Shown: positions 16,723 to 25,257, numbered from the stretch's first letter. The stretch: DNA of 64,000 nt from Planctomycetaceae bacterium (GCA_021371795.1 JAJFVK010000004.1:1-64000); one strand, 5' to 3'. The notes: generated by a model from the sequence alone, not told the origin. Numbers and translations: made by a program.

Positions 16723-17721
16723 ATGTCGAAAAATGTAGCAATCGTAGGTGTAACTGGCGCGGTGGGCCAGGAGTTTATCAGAATTCTTGAACAGAGAGAT
16801 TTCCCTGTTAAGTCTATAAAAATGCTCGCTTCAGCGCGCTCACTCGGCAAGACACAAAAATTTAAGGGCAAGGACTACCCTGTTGAAGAGCTGACCCAAA
16901 CCTGTTTCGCAGGTATTGATATCGCACTTTTCAGCGCAGGCGCATCGCGCAGCCGTGAATTTGCAGACGCTGCCGTTAAAGCCGGTGCGGTTGTTGTTGA
17001 TAACTCCAGTGCGTTCAGAATGGTTCCTGAAATTCCGCTGGTTGTGCCGGAAGTTAATCCGGAAGACATCAAAAAACACAAAGGCATTATCGCCAACCCG
17101 AACTGCTCGACGATTATCGCCAACGTTCCGATTTGGCCGCTGCACAAAGCCAATCCTATTAAAAGGATGGTTGTCAGCACTTATCAGGCCGTCAGCGGCG
17201 CAGGCCAGGCCGGTATGACCGAGCTTTTTGACCAGACAAAAGAAATTCTCGAAGGCAAAAATCCGACTATAAACAAATTCAAATATCAAATTGCGTTCAA
17301 CCTCTTCAGCCACGATTCGGCTGTCGGCCCCAATGGCTACAACGAAGAAGAAATGAAGATGGTAAAAGAGACGCACAAGATTTTCCATTGCGATGATATT
17401 GCGATTACCTGTACTTGTATTCGCGTTCCTGTTCCGAGATGCCATTGCGAGAGTATTAATCTGGAATTCACCGATTCCATTACGCCTGACGATGTTCGCA
17501 AACTTTTAGAGCACGCGCCTGGCGTTTCGCTTATCGACGACCAGAAGAGCAATCGCTTCCCAATGCCGCTCGATGCTGCTGATAATGACGATGTTTACGT
17601 CGGCAGAATTCGTCAGGATGAGTCTTTGCCGGACAATAAGGGCATTAATCTTTGGGTTTCAGGCGACCAGATTCGCAAAGGCGCCGCCTTGAACGCAGTC
17701 CAAATTGCGGAAAAATTATAA
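16723..17721 (+). CDS. asd: Aspartate-semialdehyde dehydrogenase
   Basis: Reduces aspartyl phosphate to the semialdehyde for lysine, threonine, methionine and diaminopimelate. The 332 residues show Gly-Val-Thr-Gly-Ala-Val-Gly-Gln-Glu (NADP fold) and catalytic Cys128 in Asn-Pro-Asn-Cys-Ser-Thr. ATG 16723 is preceded by AAAGGA; a longer start at 16696 would run into a dispersed repeat. Its last 11 codons recur, degenerate, at 24303-24337 on the far side of the stress island. Confidence 0.95.
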   Translation: MSKNVAIVGVTGAVGQEFIRILEQRDFPVKSIKMLASARSLGKTQKFKGKDYPVEELTQTCFAGIDIALFSAGASRSREFADAAVKAGAVVVDNSSAFRMVPEIPLVVPEVNPEDIKKHKGIIANPNCSTIIANVPIWPLHKANPIKRMVVSTYQAVSGAGQAGMTELFDQTKEILEGKNPTINKFKYQIAFNLFSHDSAVGPNGYNEEEMKMVKETHKIFHCDDIAITCTCIRVPVPRCHCESINLEFTDSITPDDVRKLLEHAPGVSLIDDQKSNRFPMPLDAADNDDVYVGRIRQDESLPDNKGINLWVSGDQIRKGAALNAVQIAEKL

Positions 17722-17814
17722 CAAAACAGGGGACAGGGTATAGGGTATAGTTTCTGTACCCTGTTCCCTGTACCCTATGCCCTATGAAAAGAAATATAAA
17801 ACTTACAATTCAAT
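17688..17814 (+). repeat. Left junction of stress island: asd tail plus truA head remnant
   Basis: 17688-17722 is the true asd 3' end. 17790-17814 is 25 bp identical to truA codons 4-11 (24431-24455) and is read from an ATG at 17784 as Met-Lys-Arg-Asn-Ile-Lys-Leu-Thr-Ile-Gln before a stop. Between them, 17728-17786 is an imperfect inverted repeat built of GGGTATAGGGTAT and TACCCTATGCCCTAT words. Confidence 0.85.
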
Positions 17815-18317
17815 TTCCTTAATTTAGCTTTGACATAGTACCACCGCAAAACGGTTGCATTCCAGCCGATTTGACTGCTCATATTTCCATCATTTCATAT
17901 TACATTGCTCCAGTGTGGGGAATTTTACTGACAATGGCAAGACTGTTTGTCCTACATTAAAGTCGGGCTCTGCACTGATTTACACAGTTTGAACTTATGT
18001 TATCATCCTGTTAAGAATTTCCTCTACACGCAGTATTGCGGCAGAAGAAGAAAAGAATATAAATTGTTAAAAAATTTGAATCTTTAGATTCACTCAAGCA
18101 TCTGTTATTTCAGATGATGATAAGCTGATGGGGTCGCAGCTTGCCTTTTGGGCTAAAGGGACCCTGAAATAAAATATGAAACAATTTAAATATAATTTAG
18201 TTGGGCTAAGACAGGTTTTGATATTGATGCAAAATTGGAAGATTTGGTTGTGCAGCCAAGTGTTTAATATGTGACATATCGGGTTATACGGGGAAATCCC
18301 AGATTAGGAGTCTTATC
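17815..18317. other. Gene-free stretch with possible structured RNA
   Basis: About 500 bp with no convincing ORF. The left part (17815-18060) shows nothing I can name. The right part contains the cluster of hairpins at 18077-18172 listed separately, and an AT-rich segment leading to the small ORF at 18318. Confidence 0.5.
18077..18172 (+). ncRNA. Candidate structured RNA with alternative pairings
   Basis: Within 100 bp I see TGAATC-TTTA-GATTCA, CATCTG (18099-18104) with CAGATG (18111-18116), AAGCTG (18122-18127) with CAGCTT (18137-18142), and a long-range TTATTTCAG (18105-18113) with CTGAAATAA (18164-18172). The long-range pairing excludes the CATCTG hairpin, as in a switch. It matches no riboswitch or RNA family I know. 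It could be a leader for the 40-aa gene downstream or chance pairing. Confidence 0.3.
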
Positions 18318-18440
18318 GTGTTTACTGTTATAGCAAATGTTCTTACACCTGTTCTCGCCAGAGGCCCGTACATCTACTGGGGCGGCGGAGGAGGACTTAT
18401 TATTCTTATCATAGTGATTGTGCTCTTGGTTCGCCGTTGA
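18318..18440 (+). CDS. Small hydrophobic membrane protein, 40 aa
   Basis: A GTG start with AGGAG 7 nt upstream (18306-18310) opens 40 codons. After a short N-terminus comes Tyr-Ile-Tyr-Trp-Gly-Gly-Gly-Gly-Gly, then a single membrane helix of Leu/Ile/Val ending Leu-Val-Arg-Arg. It resembles small DUF3309-like membrane proteins that accompany stress genes, but I cannot assign a family firmly. It lies at the start of the stress island. Confidence 0.6.
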   Translation: MFTVIANVLTPVLARGPYIYWGGGGGLIILIIVIVLLVRR

Positions 18441-18551
18441 TTATTAATTAGCCTGTCGATAATTCGAACATAAGCATTCATAATCAATAAAGTCTTACAG
18501 GGATGCAAGTAATGAACCGAGATTAAACTTTAACTTTTTATGAGGTAAACT

Positions 18552-18905
18552 ATGGAAGTAAACAGTAAGACAGTTGATAAATCTGAAGAAACCACGGCGG
18601 AGTCAAAAGGGTCAGGCAAGTCAACCGGTTTCGAAAATGTCAAAAATATTATTGCTGATAAACTGCATAATGTTGCTGATATTATAGGCGAAAAAGCGGC
18701 AGACATGGATGAGCAATCCGGCGCAGCTCAATATGGAAAGCAGGCATCGGAGTGGTTGGATCATTCAGCGGAGTACATTCGGCAATTCGATTATAAGCAG
18801 GCAGATGCCGATGTCAGAGAATATGTAAGGCAGAGCCCGGGACGCAGTCTATTGATAGCAGGAACCGTTGGCCTGATTATCGGGGCTATTTTTCGACGCA
18901 GGTAA
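18552..18905 (+). CDS. ElaB/YqjD-type (DUF883-like) membrane-anchored stress protein
   Basis: 117 residues: a hydrophilic, helical N-terminal 90 residues and a C-terminal anchor from Pro-Gly-Arg-Ser-Leu-Leu-Ile-Ala-Gly to the Phe-Arg-Arg-Arg end, the hallmark of the ElaB/YqjD/DUF883 group. E. coli members are stationary-phase inner-membrane proteins. ATG follows GAGGT. A second protein of the same design is encoded at 19830, and a holin-like and a DUF3618-like gene lie between. Confidence 0.75.
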   Translation: MEVNSKTVDKSEETTAESKGSGKSTGFENVKNIIADKLHNVADIIGEKAADMDEQSGAAQYGKQASEWLDHSAEYIRQFDYKQADADVREYVRQSPGRSLLIAGTVGLIIGAIFRRR

Positions 18906-18924
18906 GTCAGGAGATTTTTTTACA

Positions 18925-19323
18925 ATGAACGGCAAAGAGACAAACAAAGACCCTGCAACACAACGCGAATCCCTCACTGAACTGTTGGAACGGCTTGCCA
19001 AAAATTCAGCCGCCGTGGTTCAGGATGAAATTGAGCTTGCAATTCAGGGGGTTCGGGAAAAGGTGAGAGGTGTTCGAAACGGAGCACTAACGGTTGCGAT
19101 AGGAACGCTCATCAGTTTTGCTGCATTTATGTCTTTTTGTGCCGCATTAATCATCGGACTCACTTCCTATATGGCGCCTGTCTTTGCCGCGATTGTTACT
19201 GGAGCAGCGCTTGCTTTAATCGGTGTTGCCATTGCCTTCATAGGCTGCAGGCGATTGAAGAAATCAGTTTATAAAAAAATAGAAAACAACGCAAACGCTG
19301 AAAGGATAACAAAAAATGGCTGA
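18925..19323 (+). CDS. Phage-holin family (DUF1469/Actino-holin-like) membrane protein
   Basis: 132 residues with an N-terminal amphipathic stretch (Leu-Glu-Arg-Leu-Ala-Lys-Asn-Ser-Ala-Ala-Val-Val-Gln-Asp-Glu-Ile-Glu-Leu-Ala) typical of the Holin-X-x/PF07332 group. Two membrane helices follow at about 55-80 and 85-112, then a basic tail. Despite the name, these proteins usually occur with DUF883 and DUF3618 genes in non-phage stress or envelope clusters, as here. No other phage gene is present. Confidence 0.75.
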   Translation: MNGKETNKDPATQRESLTELLERLAKNSAAVVQDEIELAIQGVREKVRGVRNGALTVAIGTLISFAAFMSFCAALIIGLTSYMAPVFAAIVTGAALALIGVAIAFIGCRRLKKSVYKKIENNANAERITKNG

Positions 19324-19804
19324 AAAAGAATATCTAAGTAATAAAAGGAAAGCGGATGTTGAGCGCAGCGCCAAAGTTATACGTCAGGATATAGCGAAAG
19401 GAGAAGAGAACATTTCCCAAACAGTCGGGCAAATCAGCGAGCGTCTCAAGGAGAAACTGGATTGGCGAGGATATGTCAGGGAATCTCCATACATAGCGAT
19501 TGGGGCTGCCGCAGGCCTTGGATATCTTGTTTCAAAGATGTTTCAAACACACGCCACTCCAAAAGAGCGAATCATGCGGGAAGTTCGCGAATCACTCGGC
19601 GGCCTGCATGCCGGAACCGCCGGGCAAGACTTACTCCGGGTAACACTGTTGGGCATCGCAACGAAGGTTGTTGCTGACTGGATAAACAATGCAACCTCGA
19701 CATCAACGGCAAGCAGTGACCAGGAGAATCAACCATCGGCAGAAAGTGGGTCAACAATTAACTCAAAAGCAGATACATCAAAAGTTGTCAAAATTAAAAA
19801 TTAA
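19316..19804 (+). CDS. DUF3618-like membrane protein
   Basis: 162 residues; the ATG overlaps the holin-like stop by 8 bp. The N-terminal 55 residues are helical (Arg-Gln-Asp-Ile-Ala-Lys-Gly-Glu-Glu-Asn-Ile-Ser-Gln-Thr-Val-Gly-Gln-Ile-Ser-Glu), as in DUF3618. A short membrane segment follows (Pro-Tyr-Ile-Ala-Ile-Gly-Ala-Ala-Ala-Gly-Leu-Gly-Tyr-Leu-Val), and the C-terminus is low-complexity Ser/Thr-rich. Likely coexpressed with its neighbours; function unknown. Confidence 0.65.
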   Translation: MAEKEYLSNKRKADVERSAKVIRQDIAKGEENISQTVGQISERLKEKLDWRGYVRESPYIAIGAAAGLGYLVSKMFQTHATPKERIMREVRESLGGLHAGTAGQDLLRVTLLGIATKVVADWINNATSTSTASSDQENQPSAESGSTINSKADTSKVVKIKN

Positions 19805-19829
19805 CATTTAATATTTTTAGGAGAATAAA

Positions 19830-20183
19830 ATGGATAGCAAAAACGACAAACACACGACCCCAAAACAACAAATAGAAGAAGGAATAGGCAACGCTGCTAC
19901 TGCTGCTCATAGTGTACTGGAACGCGGCACTGAAGTTTACGACCATGCGAAACAGACTGTGAGTGATGTTTATGATAAAACAACCAAGGCGGTATGCAAA
20001 ACCTGTGAACAGGCTAAGAGTTATACAAGCAAAAATCCGGGTAAGACAGTTCTTATCGCATTAGGAGTAGGATTGGGAGTGGGAATTCTCCTGGGTGCAC
20101 GAACTCATCATTCCCGTACAGGTCGATTTGCACAACCCGTGGTCAATGCGCTTTCCGACATTGCTTTGGAGCTTTTCCGTTAA
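19830..20183 (+). CDS. DUF883-like membrane-anchored protein, second copy
   Basis: 117 residues, same design as the gene at 18552: a polar helical N-terminus (His-Ser-Val-Leu-Glu-Arg-Gly-Thr-Glu-Val-Tyr) and an anchor Lys-Asn-Pro-Gly-Lys-Thr-Val-Leu-Ile-Ala-Leu-Gly-Val-Gly. The sequence ends in a basic/polar tail and Leu-Glu-Leu-Phe-Arg. Preceded by AGGAG at a good distance. The two copies are diverged, so not a recent duplication. Confidence 0.7.
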   Translation: MDSKNDKHTTPKQQIEEGIGNAATAAHSVLERGTEVYDHAKQTVSDVYDKTTKAVCKTCEQAKSYTSKNPGKTVLIALGVGLGVGILLGARTHHSRTGRFAQPVVNALSDIALELFR

Positions 20184-20281
20184 ACTATATATCAGACACG
20201 GTGGCAATGACTCTAAAGAAGGTGGTCTCTTAACATCGCCACCCGTTCGTCTGATGGAAAGATGACAACGGGAGAAATAAC

Positions 20282-21559
20282 ATGCCAAACAACTCCAAAC
20301 CAGAGGTGATGCCACACTCGATTTCTTTCTATGTGATCTTGGCCACAGCGTTATTTGCCTTCATCCAAACATTTTCGCTGCTGTCTCCCATTCTGTTGTC
20401 GTTTCTGCTCATTCTGCTTATTTCGCTCGCAATCAATCCAGTAATCTCCCGGATGCGGGCAGTGACGGGTGGAAGAAAAGGCGCAACAGGGCTGGCCGCG
20501 GCGGCATTGGTCGCTGTCATTGTCTTAACGGGCTGGGCTTTCCTTGCTCCGATGAAGGCCTCGTTCACAAACATCTCTAAACAGTTGCCCGGTTACTGGG
20601 AACATCTTCAAAAGCCTCTGATTAAAATGGAGCAAAAAGCCGTACTTTCCGAGGAAAAACTTCAGGCGGAAGTTACCACTGAAATTGCCCAGACCGAGAC
20701 GACCGCGGGCAAACCCGAAGTCACGCAGCGAACCACTCAACCGGCTCCACCCAAAGCCGCGAAAGAATCGGGATATATTCGTTCGAGCTTGAGCAACATG
20801 CTGAATGGCGTGGCCGGCAGTTTCACGGCGGTGGCGTTCAATGCGGCTCAGATACTGGTCGTGTTGGTGACGGTCTTCTTCGGCGTGGCCCTTACACTAA
20901 TGAATCCCCGCCCGATCTTTGGGGCAATGTTTTCCCTTTTACCGGCACAACACCACGATCAAGCGCTGATCATCCTGCAACGCATTGGAAAATTTGTACC
21001 CCGCTGGGCTTTGGCGACGCTGCTGGGGATGGCGACGATTGGCCTGCTGGTTTTTCTGCTCATGTGGCCGATATTCGGATTCATGGACGCGCTGGTTCTG
21101 GGGTTGATCGCGGGCGTCCTGGAAGCTGTTCCCTATCTGGGCCCGATCCTCAGCGCAGTACCGGCACTGCTGCTCGCAGTCGGCAAAGGAGGCATGACCC
21201 CGCTATGGGTCGTGCTCGTCTATATTGCAGTTCAAGCCTTGGAGAACAATGTGACCACTCCCCTCATCATGGCACGCAATATGAAATTGCATCCGGTAGC
21301 GGTGATATTTTCCATGCTTTTATGTGTGGCCGCCTTCGGTGTGCTGGGTGTTTTGATCGCGTCACCTCTGGTTGCCATTGTGAATATCTTGCACGATGAG
21401 CTTTATCGAAAGCGTTTTCTTCCCACGGTAACAGATGCAGACTTGGAAAGACTGGCACAAAACGCCCTGTGTGAAAAGCATTCCGTTGACAAGCGATCCA
21501 GGCAAGCGGCGATCAAGCCACATGAATCTCACCTAGAATATAATGAGGCAAAATCATAA
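20282..21559 (+). CDS. AI-2E family (PerM-type) transporter
   Basis: 425 residues with the usual AI-2E permease layout: two or three N-terminal helices, a long soluble segment (about 95-165, with a Glu/Thr/Pro-rich insert), then five helices. It includes the conserved Gly-Leu-Ile-Ala-Gly-Val-Leu-Glu-Ala-Val-Pro-Tyr-Leu-Gly-Pro. Members export AI-2, indole or ions; substrate here unknown. By eye its codons are more G+C-rich than its neighbours, suggesting a different origin. GGGAGAA precedes ATG. Confidence 0.85.
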   Translation: MPNNSKPEVMPHSISFYVILATALFAFIQTFSLLSPILLSFLLILLISLAINPVISRMRAVTGGRKGATGLAAAALVAVIVLTGWAFLAPMKASFTNISKQLPGYWEHLQKPLIKMEQKAVLSEEKLQAEVTTEIAQTETTAGKPEVTQRTTQPAPPKAAKESGYIRSSLSNMLNGVAGSFTAVAFNAAQILVVLVTVFFGVALTLMNPRPIFGAMFSLLPAQHHDQALIILQRIGKFVPRWALATLLGMATIGLLVFLLMWPIFGFMDALVLGLIAGVLEAVPYLGPILSAVPALLLAVGKGGMTPLWVVLVYIAVQALENNVTTPLIMARNMKLHPVAVIFSMLLCVAAFGVLGVLIASPLVAIVNILHDELYRKRFLPTVTDADLERLAQNALCEKHSVDKRSRQAAIKPHESHLEYNEAKS

Positions 21560-21596
21560 AAGATAATACTTAGGTCAAATTAAAGGAGTCAAAATT

Positions 21597-22217
21597 ATGA
21601 GCAATGAAACAATCACAACTGTATCACCGCATGTTCTGCCAACCCTGCCATACGCGGATAACTCGCTGGAACCGGTAATCTCCGCAAAAACGATTAGCTT
21701 TCACTACGGCAAGCACCACAAGGGATATGTCGATAATCTGAACAAGCTGATAGCAGGAACAGAGTTTGACGATATGCCGCTGGAGAAAATTATCACCGAG
21801 ACAGCCGGCAAGGCCGACAAGACCGCAATCTTCAACAATGCAGCACAAACGTGGAACCATACATTTTACTGGCACAGTCTGAAGCTAAAGGGCGGCGGCG
21901 AACCACCGGCCGTGTTGAAGAAAAAGATTGAGGCTGCTTTTAGTACTGTGGATGCGTGCAAAAAGGAGTTGGCGACTGCGGCAATGGCACAGTTCGGCAG
22001 CGGCTGGGTATGGCTCGTACTTGATGGCGACAAGCTCAAGGTAGTCAAGACAGGCAATGCGGATTTACCTTTGACCAAAGGGATGAAGCCGCTATTGACT
22101 ATCGATGTGTGGGAGCACGCCTACTATTTAGATTATCAGAACCGACGCGCGGACTATGTCAGCGCAGTATTGGATAAACTGATTAATTGGGATTTCGCGG
22201 CAGAGAATTTAGGCTAA
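21597..22217 (+). CDS. sodB: Superoxide dismutase, Fe type
   Basis: 206 residues. Metal ligands are seen in Phe-His-Tyr-Gly-Lys-His-His, Asn-His-Thr-Phe-Tyr-Trp-His and Asp-Val-Trp-Glu-His-Ala-Tyr-Tyr. The Ala-Ala-Gln-Thr-Trp-Asn-His context with glutamine in the N-terminal half favours the iron form. No signal peptide, so cytoplasmic; it removes superoxide. GGAG precedes the ATG. Placed next to the ferritin-like gene, consistent with oxidative stress protection in an oxygen-sensitive cell. Confidence 0.92.
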   Translation: MSNETITTVSPHVLPTLPYADNSLEPVISAKTISFHYGKHHKGYVDNLNKLIAGTEFDDMPLEKIITETAGKADKTAIFNNAAQTWNHTFYWHSLKLKGGGEPPAVLKKKIEAAFSTVDACKKELATAAMAQFGSGWVWLVLDGDKLKVVKTGNADLPLTKGMKPLLTIDVWEHAYYLDYQNRRADYVSAVLDKLINWDFAAENLG

Positions 22218-22267
22218 TGTAGTCTGAACAATAGCAAGCGAAAAAAAATTCAGAAAGGAAATTAAAC

Positions 22268-22570
22268 ATGCCGGAATTTGGAACAGCATTTTCAGGATTG
22301 GCCAACGACAGGAAACTCACGGATAATGAGCTTACCAGAGCAATTCGTTTTACGGTGGCTTCAGAGTACGAAGCGATTCAGTTGTATATGCAGCTTGCGG
22401 AGTCAACAAATAACAAGCTTGCCGTGGAAGTGCTCAAGGATATAGCGAACGAGGAACGTGTACATGTCGGAGAGTTTCTTAGATTGCTCTACGAACTTGC
22501 CCCCAATGAAGAAAAGTTTTATGCCGAGGGGGCAAAAGAAGTAGAAACAGAAATAAAGAAAAGGAAGTAA
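22268..22570 (+). CDS. Encapsulin-type ferritin-like (EncFtn-like) protein
   Basis: A 100-residue two-helix protein. Glu32, Glu34, Tyr39, Glu62 and His65 fall at positions matching the ferroxidase and entry-site residues of EncFtn from encapsulin systems. The segment Glu-Glu-Arg-Val-His-Val-Gly-Glu-Phe also resembles the N-terminal domain fused to Pyrococcus encapsulin. No encapsulin shell gene lies within the window, and the C-terminus (Glu-Ile-Lys-Lys-Arg-Lys) has no obvious cargo-loading peptide. Likely iron oxidation/storage paired with SodB. ATG preceded by GAAAGGA. Confidence 0.75.
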   Translation: MPEFGTAFSGLANDRKLTDNELTRAIRFTVASEYEAIQLYMQLAESTNNKLAVEVLKDIANEERVHVGEFLRLLYELAPNEEKFYAEGAKEVETEIKKRK

Positions 22571-22703
22571 ATATTTTCTGAAGACAGGTAGAGTCGAACC
22601 TTAAAAAGAAAGGTATATGATAAAACGCAAACTAATTAATTGGTATTTTACAAGCGTAAATAACAAACAATAACTAAACTCAAATAATGCAAGGATTACT
22701 ATT

Positions 22704-23474
22704 ATGCTAAACAAAGCCAAAACATTAAAAGGTTACAAACTACACGGCCTCGATGGAGAAATAGGAAAGGTCAAAGAATTCTACTTTGACGACCACCACT
22801 GGATGGTTCGCTATCTGGTTGCCGACACAGGAAACTGGCTTACGGGCAGACAGGTGTTGATATCTCCGTACTCGCTGGTAGCCGTGAATAAAGAAGAACA
22901 ATACATCACTATTGATTTAACCAAAAAGCAGATTGAGGACAGTCCATCTCTGGACAGTGACAAGCCCGTCTCGCGACAATTCGAAGATGCCTACTACGGG
23001 TATTATGGCTACCCGATGTATTGGAACGGTCTATACACATGGGGAGCTTATCCGTACATTGTGCATGACCGTGCAATGTGGGGAAAACCCACCAAAGGTG
23101 AGAAAGTGTGGGATCCGAATTTGCGCAGCACTCACGATGTGGACGGCCATCACATCCAGGCCGCAGACGGCGAGATTGGCCATGTCGATGATTTTATCAT
23201 CGATGATGAGACATGGGCGATTCGTTATCTAATCATTGATACACAGAACTGGTGGCCGGGGAAAAAGGTACTGGTTTCGCCGAAATGGATAGAGCGTGTC
23301 AGTTGGAGCGAGTCGAAAGTATTCGTAAATCTCTCCCGCAAGACCATCAAGCAGGCACCGGAATATACAGAGGAGTCTCTGCTAACTCGTGATTATGAAA
23401 CCGAGCTGCATCGATGTTACAATCGCCAGGGATACTGGATTGATGAACCAACTGCTAAGGAGTGCTCACGTTGA
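22704..23474 (+). CDS. Double PRC-barrel domain protein
   Basis: 256 residues with two PRC-barrel domains: about 8-80 ([16 protein letters not shown]...Trp-Met-Val-Arg-Tyr-Leu-Val) and about 150-220 ([11 protein letters not shown]...Trp-Ala-Ile-Arg-Tyr-Leu-Ile). A Tyr/Trp-rich linker joins them. Such proteins are common in stress clusters with DUF883 genes; function unknown. Its stop overlaps a possible TTG start of the next gene. ATG 22704 has only a weak AGGA upstream. Confidence 0.8.
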   Translation: MLNKAKTLKGYKLHGLDGEIGKVKEFYFDDHHWMVRYLVADTGNWLTGRQVLISPYSLVAVNKEEQYITIDLTKKQIEDSPSLDSDKPVSRQFEDAYYGYYGYPMYWNGLYTWGAYPYIVHDRAMWGKPTKGEKVWDPNLRSTHDVDGHHIQAADGEIGHVDDFIIDDETWAIRYLIIDTQNWWPGKKVLVSPKWIERVSWSESKVFVNLSRKTIKQAPEYTEESLLTRDYETELHRCYNRQGYWIDEPTAKECSR

Positions 23475-23482
23475 GACAAACA

Positions 23483-24307
23483 ATGAGTACGATTACAACT
23501 AAAGATGGTACGCAGATTTATTATAAGGACTGGGGTAAAGGGCAGCCTGTGGTATTTAGTCACGGCTGGCCGCTTAGTTCGGATAGCTGGGAAGCACAGA
23601 TGATGTTTCTGGCATCCAACGGCTATCGCTGTATTGCCCATGACCGTCGTGGTCATGGTCGGTCGAGCCAGCCATGGAGCGGCAACGATATGAACACCTA
23701 TGCCGACGACCTTTCGGAGCTTATCGAAACGCTCGATTTGAAAAGTGCTGTTCTAATCGGTTTCTCCGCAGGCGGCGGCGAAATTTCCAGATATATCGGC
23801 CGTCACGGTACGAAACGTCTGGCAAAAGCTGCGCTGATATCTGCCGTCCCGCCGCTGATGTTGAAAACGGCGGCCAATCCAGAAGGCCTGCCGATTGAGG
23901 CATTTGACAAAATTCGTCTCGGCTCTGCTGCCGACCGCTCGCAGTTCTACAAAGACCTTGCAAGCGGTCCATTCTTCGGAGCCAACAGACCCGGCGCCAA
24001 AGTCTCGCAGGGTATGATAGACTCATTCTGGCTTCAGGGCATGCAGGCCGGCCACAAGAACACATTCGACTGTATCAAAGCGTTTTCCGAAACAGATTTC
24101 ACAGAAGACCTCAAAAAATTCGACATACCGACTCTGATAATTCACGGCGACGACGACCAGATTGTGCCAATCGCAGCCGCGGCTCTCTGCTCATCGAAGT
24201 TAGTCAAAAACGCAACCCTAAAGATATACGCTGGCGCACCACATGGTATTGCGTACACACACAAAGACAAACTCAACGCCGACCTGCTGGCATTTCTTAA
24301 GACTTGA
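23483..24307 (+). CDS. Alpha/beta hydrolase (non-haem chloroperoxidase-like)
   Basis: 274 residues from ATG 23483. The nucleophile elbow Gly-Phe-Ser-Ala-Gly-Gly-Gly (Ser95), an acid in His-Gly-Asp-Asp-Asp-Gln-Ile-Val-Pro and His in Gly-Ala-Pro-His-Gly form the triad; His-Gly-Trp-Pro is the oxyanion segment. It belongs to the esterase/cofactor-free perhydrolase family. AAGGAG at 23457-23462 suggests the real start could be TTG 23471, overlapping the previous stop (TTGA). The stop lies directly at the degenerate asd tail, marking the end of the island. Confidence 0.88.
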   Translation: MSTITTKDGTQIYYKDWGKGQPVVFSHGWPLSSDSWEAQMMFLASNGYRCIAHDRRGHGRSSQPWSGNDMNTYADDLSELIETLDLKSAVLIGFSAGGGEISRYIGRHGTKRLAKAALISAVPPLMLKTAANPEGLPIEAFDKIRLGSAADRSQFYKDLASGPFFGANRPGAKVSQGMIDSFWLQGMQAGHKNTFDCIKAFSETDFTEDLKKFDIPTLIIHGDDDQIVPIAAAALCSSKLVKNATLKIYAGAPHGIAYTHKDKLNADLLAFLKT

Positions 24308-24455
24308 ACACAGTCTAAATCGCGGAAAAATTGTAACGTTTACTTATCATAATTTTTAGATTACAATAGGCTCTGAATTATCAGAGCCTTTTTTTGTAAT
24401 TAGTGTTTATTTGTGGTAAAAATGGCAATTAGAAATATAAAACTTACAATTCAAT
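24303..24455 (+). repeat. Right junction of stress island: degenerate asd tail plus true truA head
   Basis: 24303-24337 matches the last 35 bp of asd (17688-17722) at 31 of 35 positions, all four changes being transitions; one makes an in-frame stop. 24431-24455 is identical to 17790-17814 on the left side. So each side of the island carries an asd-end followed by a truA-start. Confidence 0.85.
24368..24395 (+). terminator. Rho-independent terminator before truA
   Basis: A perfect 9-bp stem AGGCTCTGA/TCAGAGCCT with a 4-nt loop, followed by seven T. It ends the stress island transcript and leaves truA to its own promoter. Confidence 0.88.
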
Positions 24456-25165
24456 ATGACGGCAGCGGTTATTCCGGCTGGCAAAAGCAGCCGGGCCGAA
24501 AAACAATCGAAGCCGAATTAATGTCTGCGCTGGGCAATCTTCTCTGCTCCGAAGACGTCAAAATCAACGGCTCAAGCCGAACCGACGCCGGCGTAAGCGC
24601 GCTTGGCCAGGTCGCGAATATCAGAGTCGATACTCCAATTCCAACGGATAGAATGCCAAAAGCGATAAGCATACATTTGCCGAAGGAAATTGCCGTTACC
24701 GAAGCGGTTGATGTCCCCGATGAATTTGACGCGATTACAGATACCAAAACCAAAATGTATCGCTACTCGATTTACACCGGCAAAATTCGTCCCGTGTTGC
24801 AGGTGAACCATTGCTGGCACAGGCCGGGCAAATTAGATATCGTGCCGATGCAGGAAGCCGCGAAAAAATTCGTCGGCGAAAAGGATTTCAAATCTTTCGC
24901 GACCGCAACCGATAAGCGTTCAAGTTCAGTCAGAACAGTTTTGCGCTGCGATGTTACGCAGGAAAAAGATTGGATATATGTTGATGTCGAAGCGAACGGC
25001 TTTTTGTATAATATGGTAAGAAACATTGTCGGCACGCTGGTCGAGGTAGGCCGCGGCCGATGGCAGCCGGAAGTTGTTGATAAAATTCTCGAAGCGAAAA
25101 AACGTACTGCCGCCGGCCCAATCGCACCGGCCTATGGTCTGTGCCTTATGTGGATTAAATACTGA
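24422..25165 (+). CDS. truA: tRNA pseudouridine(38-40) synthase
   Basis: 247 residues. Catalytic Asp55 lies in Ser-Ser-Arg-Thr-Asp-Ala-Gly-Val-Ser-Ala, with Tyr-Asp-Gly-Ser-Gly-Tyr-Ser-Gly-Trp-Gln at the N-terminus and Phe-Leu-Tyr-Asn-Met-Val-Arg-Asn near the end, all TruA hallmarks. It modifies the anticodon stem-loop of many tRNAs. ATG 24422 is preferred to GTG 24413. Its first codons are duplicated at 17790-17814. Confidence 0.94.
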   Translation: MAIRNIKLTIQYDGSGYSGWQKQPGRKTIEAELMSALGNLLCSEDVKINGSSRTDAGVSALGQVANIRVDTPIPTDRMPKAISIHLPKEIAVTEAVDVPDEFDAITDTKTKMYRYSIYTGKIRPVLQVNHCWHRPGKLDIVPMQEAAKKFVGEKDFKSFATATDKRSSSVRTVLRCDVTQEKDWIYVDVEANGFLYNMVRNIVGTLVEVGRGRWQPEVVDKILEAKKRTAAGPIAPAYGLCLMWIKY

Positions 25166-25257
25166 TTTAAGAATGAAGAATGAAAATTTAAAATTTGTAA
25201 AACAACATCGCCAAAGGCGGGACCATAAATCTTCAATTTTCAATTTTCAATTTTATT

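Noticed and set aside
18925-19323. Prophage, because of a holin-family protein
   Set aside because: No lysin, integrase, portal or capsid gene is near; this holin family commonly accompanies DUF883 proteins outside phages.
22580-22620. tRNA remnant, because of a GGTTCGACTC-like word on the minus strand
   Set aside because: The presumed T-arm stem does not pair and no acceptor or anticodon arm is found around it.
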